In this document: positions 60,856 through 64,000 of the stretch, in pieces
How positions within the stretch are numbered: position 1 is the stretch's first letter
Layout: each line of letters opens with the position of its first letter
Origin: Mycolicibacterium tokaiense
GTDB taxonomy: Bacteria; Actinomycetota; Actinomycetes; Mycobacteriales; Mycobacteriaceae
NCBI RefSeq assembly: GCF_010725885.1
Contig: NZ_AP022600.1
Coordinates: 4,712,001 to 4,776,000, forward strand
DNA length: 64,000 bases
Direction: 5' to 3'
Position numbers and translations under genes: made by a program
Notes under the pieces: model-generated
The model's input: only the letters and a program-made list of their open reading frames with translations
Told to the model about the DNA's origin: nothing
Databases searched by the model: none

Positions 60856-61838
60856 CGTCGGCCATCCTCTTCGACCAGCCCGGCCCACCCGAGGTACTGC
60901 GCTGGACGCCGGTCGATCCGGTGCGGCCGGCGCCGCAGGACGTGGTGATCCGCATCGCTGCCGCAGGGGTGAACAATGCCGACCTGATGCAGCGACGGGG
61001 GCGCTATCCGGTGCCGGCCTGGGCGCCACGGCCGCTGGGCCTGGAATGCGCGGGCGTAATCACCGCCGTGGGCGCCGAGGTGACGGGCTGGGCGCCCGGG
61101 GACGAGGTCTGCGCGCTACTCGACGGCGGCGGGTACGCCGACGAAGTTGCGGTGCCGGGAACCCAGGTGATGCCGATCCCCAGCGGACTCAGCCTGCTCG
61201 AAGCCGCGGCCGTCCCCGAAGTGGCGGCCACGGTGTACTCCAACCTCGCGATGGTGGCCGGACTCACCGCTGGGCACACCGTGCTCATCCACGGCGCCGG
61301 CGGCGGCATCGGAACCTTCGCCATCCAGTGGGCCGCCGCGATCGGGGCGACGGTCATCACCACCGCGGGCAGCGACGCCAAGGTGCAGGCAGGGCTGCAA
61401 CTCGGTGCCGACACTGCGATCAACTACCGCACTCACGACTTCGTCGCCGAGACGCTGGCTGCGACCGGTGGCCGCGGTGTCGACGCCATCCTGGACGTGG
61501 TGGGCGCCGACTACCTGGAACGCAACGTTGCGACCCTGGCACCGGACGGTCATCTTGTGGTCATCGGCGGATCCACCGCCCCCGCCCCGCTGGACCTGGG
61601 CTTGCTGATGTCCAAACGGGCCAGTGTGAGCGCCACGATGTTGCGCGCCCGGCCCGTCGACCAGAAGGCCGCGATCATCGCCGGTGTCACCCGCGACGTG
61701 CTGCCGCTGTTCAGCAGCGGCGCGATCCGGGTGGTGGTGGACACCGTGATCCCGATGGCGGAAGCAGCACGCGCACACGCGCTGCTGGAGTCCAAGGGCA
61801 CTGTCGGCAAGGTCATCCTCGAGAACCGGGGCAATTGA
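60852..61838 (+). CDS. Zeta-crystallin-type NAD(P)H:quinone oxidoreductase
   Basis: A 328-residue medium-chain dehydrogenase without structural zinc: GVNNADLMQRRGRYPVP near residue 44 is the QOR signature, GLECAGVITAVG near 65, and VLIHGAGGGIGTFAIQWAAA near 145 the NADPH-binding loop; KVILENRGN at the end. Start GTG 60852 overlaps the preceding stop (GTGA). It reduces quinones or enones using NADPH. Followed by a permease gene 24 bases on. Confidence 0.92.
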   Translation: MTSAILFDQPGPPEVLRWTPVDPVRPAPQDVVIRIAAAGVNNADLMQRRGRYPVPAWAPRPLGLECAGVITAVGAEVTGWAPGDEVCALLDGGGYADEVAVPGTQVMPIPSGLSLLEAAAVPEVAATVYSNLAMVAGLTAGHTVLIHGAGGGIGTFAIQWAAAIGATVITTAGSDAKVQAGLQLGADTAINYRTHDFVAETLAATGGRGVDAILDVVGADYLERNVATLAPDGHLVVIGGSTAPAPLDLGLLMSKRASVSATMLRARPVDQKAAIIAGVTRDVLPLFSSGAIRVVVDTVIPMAEAARAHALLESKGTVGKVILENRGN

Positions 61839-61862
61839 CGCCGTTGCGGGTAGAGAGGAGAG

Positions 61863-63026
61863 GTGACAGACGCGACAAAGGCGGCGCCCGGCCGCGGAGC
61901 GGTGTACGGGGGCCATCTCCGATCGACGGCGGTGGTGGCGCTGCAGTTCATCGCGGTGGCCGCCGCTCTGTGGGTGCTGGCCTGGGTGGTCGGGCAGACC
62001 TGGGTGATCCTGCTGCCGGTGGTGTTGGCGCTGATCGTGTGCACGGTGCTGTGGCCGCCGGTGCGCTGGTTGCGCAACAAGGGCGTGCCCCCGGCTGCCG
62101 CTGTGCTGGCGGTCCTCTTGGTGGCGGTGGGGGTGATTGCGGGCATCGTCGCCGCGATCGCCCCTGCCATCGTGGAACAGTCCACCGAACTGGCGCAACA
62201 GGCCTCGGCGGGTATAGTCCAGGTGCAGGACTGGCTGGCCGGCCCGCCACTGAACATCAGTGAGGCACAACTCAATTCGGCTGTCTCGGCCATCACTGAC
62301 CGTCTGAATTCGAGCAGCGCCCAGATCGCGTCGGGCGTGTTCACCGGCGTGGGCGCCGCCACCTCGGCGCTGGTGACCGTGTTCACCGCCGTGGTGGTGA
62401 CCTTCTTCTTTCTCAAGGACGGCCCCCGGTTCCTGCCGTGGCTCAAGCGCACGGTGGGCTCCCCTGCGGCCCCGCACGTCGGCGAGGTCCTCAGCCGGGT
62501 GTGGGCCACGCTCGGTGGGTTCATCCGCACCCAGGCGCTGGTGAGTCTGGTTGACGCGGTGTTGATCGGGATCGGCCTGCTGATCCTCGGGGTGCCGCTG
62601 GCCTACGCCCTGGCGATCCTCACCTTCATCGGCGGCTTCATCCCCATCGTCGGCGCCTTCGTCGCCGGCGCGTTCGCGGTGCTGATCGCCCTGGTGTCCA
62701 ACGGCCTGGTGAACGCCCTGATCGTTCTGGGCATCATCATCGCGGTGCAACAACTCGAGGGCAACGTGCTGCAACCGTGGCTGCAGGCCAAGTCGATGAA
62801 GTTGCACGCGGTGATCGTGCTGCTCGCGGTGACCCTGGGGGCGTCCACGTTCGGCGTCATCGGCGCCTTCCTGGCGGTCCCCGTTGCCGCTGCGGGCGCG
62901 GTGATCCTGCGCTACTACGACGAGCAGGTCAGCTTGCGTTCGGGCGAGAAGCCGCCGCCAAGTGATGACGAGGCCAGTGATGATGAGGAAGACGAGGCCG
63001 CGGATCCGGTAGCCGATCCCGCGTGA
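61863..63026 (+). CDS. AI-2E/PerM-family membrane transporter
   Basis: A 387-residue polytopic protein with about eight transmembrane segments and a central soluble part (about 105-160). The conserved AI-2E segments FFLKDGPRFLPWLKRTVG and TFIGGFIPIVGAFVAGAFAV then QQLEGNVLQPWLQAKSMKLH are clear. The C-terminal tail is very acidic (SDDEASDDEEDEAADP). Members export quorum signals or act as Na+/H+ antiporters; the cargo here is unknown. Starts at GTG with GAGGAGAGG just upstream. Confidence 0.9.
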   Translation: MTDATKAAPGRGAVYGGHLRSTAVVALQFIAVAAALWVLAWVVGQTWVILLPVVLALIVCTVLWPPVRWLRNKGVPPAAAVLAVLLVAVGVIAGIVAAIAPAIVEQSTELAQQASAGIVQVQDWLAGPPLNISEAQLNSAVSAITDRLNSSSAQIASGVFTGVGAATSALVTVFTAVVVTFFFLKDGPRFLPWLKRTVGSPAAPHVGEVLSRVWATLGGFIRTQALVSLVDAVLIGIGLLILGVPLAYALAILTFIGGFIPIVGAFVAGAFAVLIALVSNGLVNALIVLGIIIAVQQLEGNVLQPWLQAKSMKLHAVIVLLAVTLGASTFGVIGAFLAVPVAAAGAVILRYYDEQVSLRSGEKPPPSDDEASDDEEDEAADPVADPA

Positions 63027-63036
63027 GCGTGCCCGG

Positions 63037-63945
63037 CTACAGGTGTTCCGAGTAGAACGCCGCCAGACGGTCCACGGCCTGGTCGACGTACCGCGGCTCG
63101 TCGTACATCTCGTAGTGTCCGGCGCCGTCGACCACCAGCAGATCCACCGGGTTCGCCGCCTTCTCCCACAGCGCCATCCCGGCCTCGTACTGCCCGGTGT
63201 TTCCCCGCCGGCCGGCCACGATCACCTGCAACGGCTGCGTCAGGAGCTGGTCGACGAGATGGAAGGCGTCGAAGCCGAGCAGCAGGGAGTCACTCCAGCG
63301 CAGCCGACGGTTGGTGGAGCGCTCGTTGCGGCCCCGCGGGGTGCGGTAATACGTGACGGCCTGGGTGGTGTCCAGATCGGTGAGTCCGGCGGTGGCGGCG
63401 TCCTCGAGGGTGTCCGGCAACCAGTTGACCCGTTCTTCCGGCTGCGCTTGACGCGCCTCGGCGAGCGCCTCCAGGGCCGCAACCGGTCCCTGCGGCGAGA
63501 AACCCGGGCTACGCCAGGACGTTCCCATGTTCCCGGCCACCACCGTGCCGAGGGCTTTGATGCGGTGGTCGGTGCGGGTGGTGTACACGGCGTAACCGCC
63601 ACCGGCGCAGATACCGAGGGCGCCGATCCGACCGGGGTCGACACCATCGATACCGCTGAGGGCATCGATCACGTAGGAAATGTCTTCACTGCGGCGGTAG
63701 GGATCCTCGAGATCTCGAGGTTCTCCCCCACTCTCACCCTGGTGGGCAGGGTCGAAGGTGATGGCGGCGAAGCCGCGGGCGGCCAGCCGCGACGCGTAGT
63801 TCGCGCCGATCTGCTCTTTGACGCTGCTGCCCGGCGTCGACAACACCACGGTGGGGTGAGGTTGCCCGGACCCGAAGCCCGGCGGGACGTGCAGGTCGGC
63901 CGCGAGGGTGATCGGACCGCGAGGGATGGTGAGATGGTGAAGCAT
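63037..63945 (-). CDS. Dienelactone-hydrolase-like alpha/beta hydrolase
   Basis: A 302-residue alpha/beta hydrolase. The nucleophile elbow reads GALGICAGGGYA (GxCxGG), giving Cys rather than Ser, as in dienelactone hydrolases; VVDGAGHYEMYDEP supplies the His, and an Asp precedes (VDLLVVDG). It belongs to the DUF/YcjY-like group often found with TetR regulators. ATG 63945 has GGGAG seven bases upstream. A TAAACTAGTTTA palindrome lies in its promoter; the regulator gene is probably beyond the right edge. Confidence 0.88.
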   Translation of the reverse strand: MLHHLTIPRGPITLAADLHVPPGFGSGQPHPTVVLSTPGSSVKEQIGANYASRLAARGFAAITFDPAHQGESGGEPRDLEDPYRRSEDISYVIDALSGIDGVDPGRIGALGICAGGGYAVYTTRTDHRIKALGTVVAGNMGTSWRSPGFSPQGPVAALEALAEARQAQPEERVNWLPDTLEDAATAGLTDLDTTQAVTYYRTPRGRNERSTNRRLRWSDSLLLGFDAFHLVDQLLTQPLQVIVAGRRGNTGQYEAGMALWEKAANPVDLLVVDGAGHYEMYDEPRYVDQAVDRLAAFYSEHL

Positions 63946-63971
63946 GGACAACTCCCGAAGTTGTTCGAAAC

Positions 63972-63983
63972 TAAACTAGTTTA
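63972..63983. promoter_or_regulatory. Operator-like palindrome at right edge
   Basis: TAAACTAGTTTA, a perfect 12-base palindrome in AT-rich sequence, 27 bases before the start of the alpha/beta hydrolase. It is likely the operator of a TetR-type regulator encoded outside the window. Confidence 0.55.
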
Positions 63984-64000
63984 AAACTGTACCATCGGCC

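Noticed and set aside
61116..62807. 563-codon minus-strand frame opposite the quinone oxidoreductase and permease
   Set aside because: Translation is His/Arg/Gly-rich without any family pattern, and both plus-strand genes are clearly real.

Overview
The window looks like chromosome from a fast-growing environmental mycobacterium (Mycolicibacterium-like) or a close relative. The evidence is high G+C, GTG starts, a cutinase, several F420-type luciferase-like oxidoreductases, a Ddn-type deazaflavin oxidoreductase, three XRE/MmyB regulators and a Tat-exported aldo/keto reductase. I see no rRNA, tRNA, CRISPR array or intact insertion sequence. Nearly all of it is accessory or catabolic: one-component regulators (TetR, LysR, IclR, GntR, AraC, MarR, XRE, WYL, CsoR) sit beside oxidoreductases and hydrolases, often with a visible palindromic operator between them.

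Layout. 0-8.1 kb: LysR, a membrane protein, and three TetR modules controlling SDRs, an aldo/keto reductase and a metallo-hydrolase. 8.1-9.7 kb: a decayed stretch with a truncated TetR-like start, MazE/MazF remnants, a resolvase tail and a diverged 34-bp repeat. 9.7-21.1 kb: a translationally coupled catabolic cluster around an IclR regulator. It encodes an M19 dipeptidase, a CapA-like protein, an alpha/beta hydrolase, a C45 acyltransferase-type hydrolase, a carboxymuconolactone-decarboxylase-like protein, a beta-hydroxyacid dehydrogenase, an M20 peptidase, a polysaccharide-deacetylase-fold hydrolase, an MHS-type transporter and an Old Yellow Enzyme homologue. The set suggests uptake and stepwise hydrolysis of an amide- or peptide-like small molecule that I cannot name.

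21.1-26.3 kb: GntR/CynX-type MFS pair, more gene remnants (LysR tail joined to a YWTD propeller tail), a Ddn-like enzyme and an AraC regulator. 26.4-37.4 kb: quinone reductase, DJ-1/PfpI protein, cutinase, exported AKR, SDR/XRE pair, AKR, F420-type LLM enzyme, two membrane proteins and a CPBP protease.

37.5-42.5 kb: a reactive-sulfur module with an SQR-like flavoprotein, a persulfide dioxygenase-rhodanese fusion, a rhodanese with membrane tail, a TauE exporter, a CsoR/CstR-type repressor lacking the copper histidine, and a DUF302 protein. Five near-identical ATACCCC..GGGGTAT palindromes lie upstream of its transcription units. 42.5-64 kb: MarR/VOC and TetR/epoxide hydrolase/MFS modules with doubled operators, a berberine-bridge-type oxidase, a MOSC protein, an amidohydrolase remnant, a GAF-EAL protein, a PASTA lipoprotein, two LLM enzymes, two more XRE/MmyB regulators (one with an SDR), a methyltransferase, SnoaL and SRPBCC proteins, a quinone oxidoreductase, an AI-2E-type permease and a dienelactone-hydrolase-like enzyme with an operator-like palindrome upstream near the right edge.
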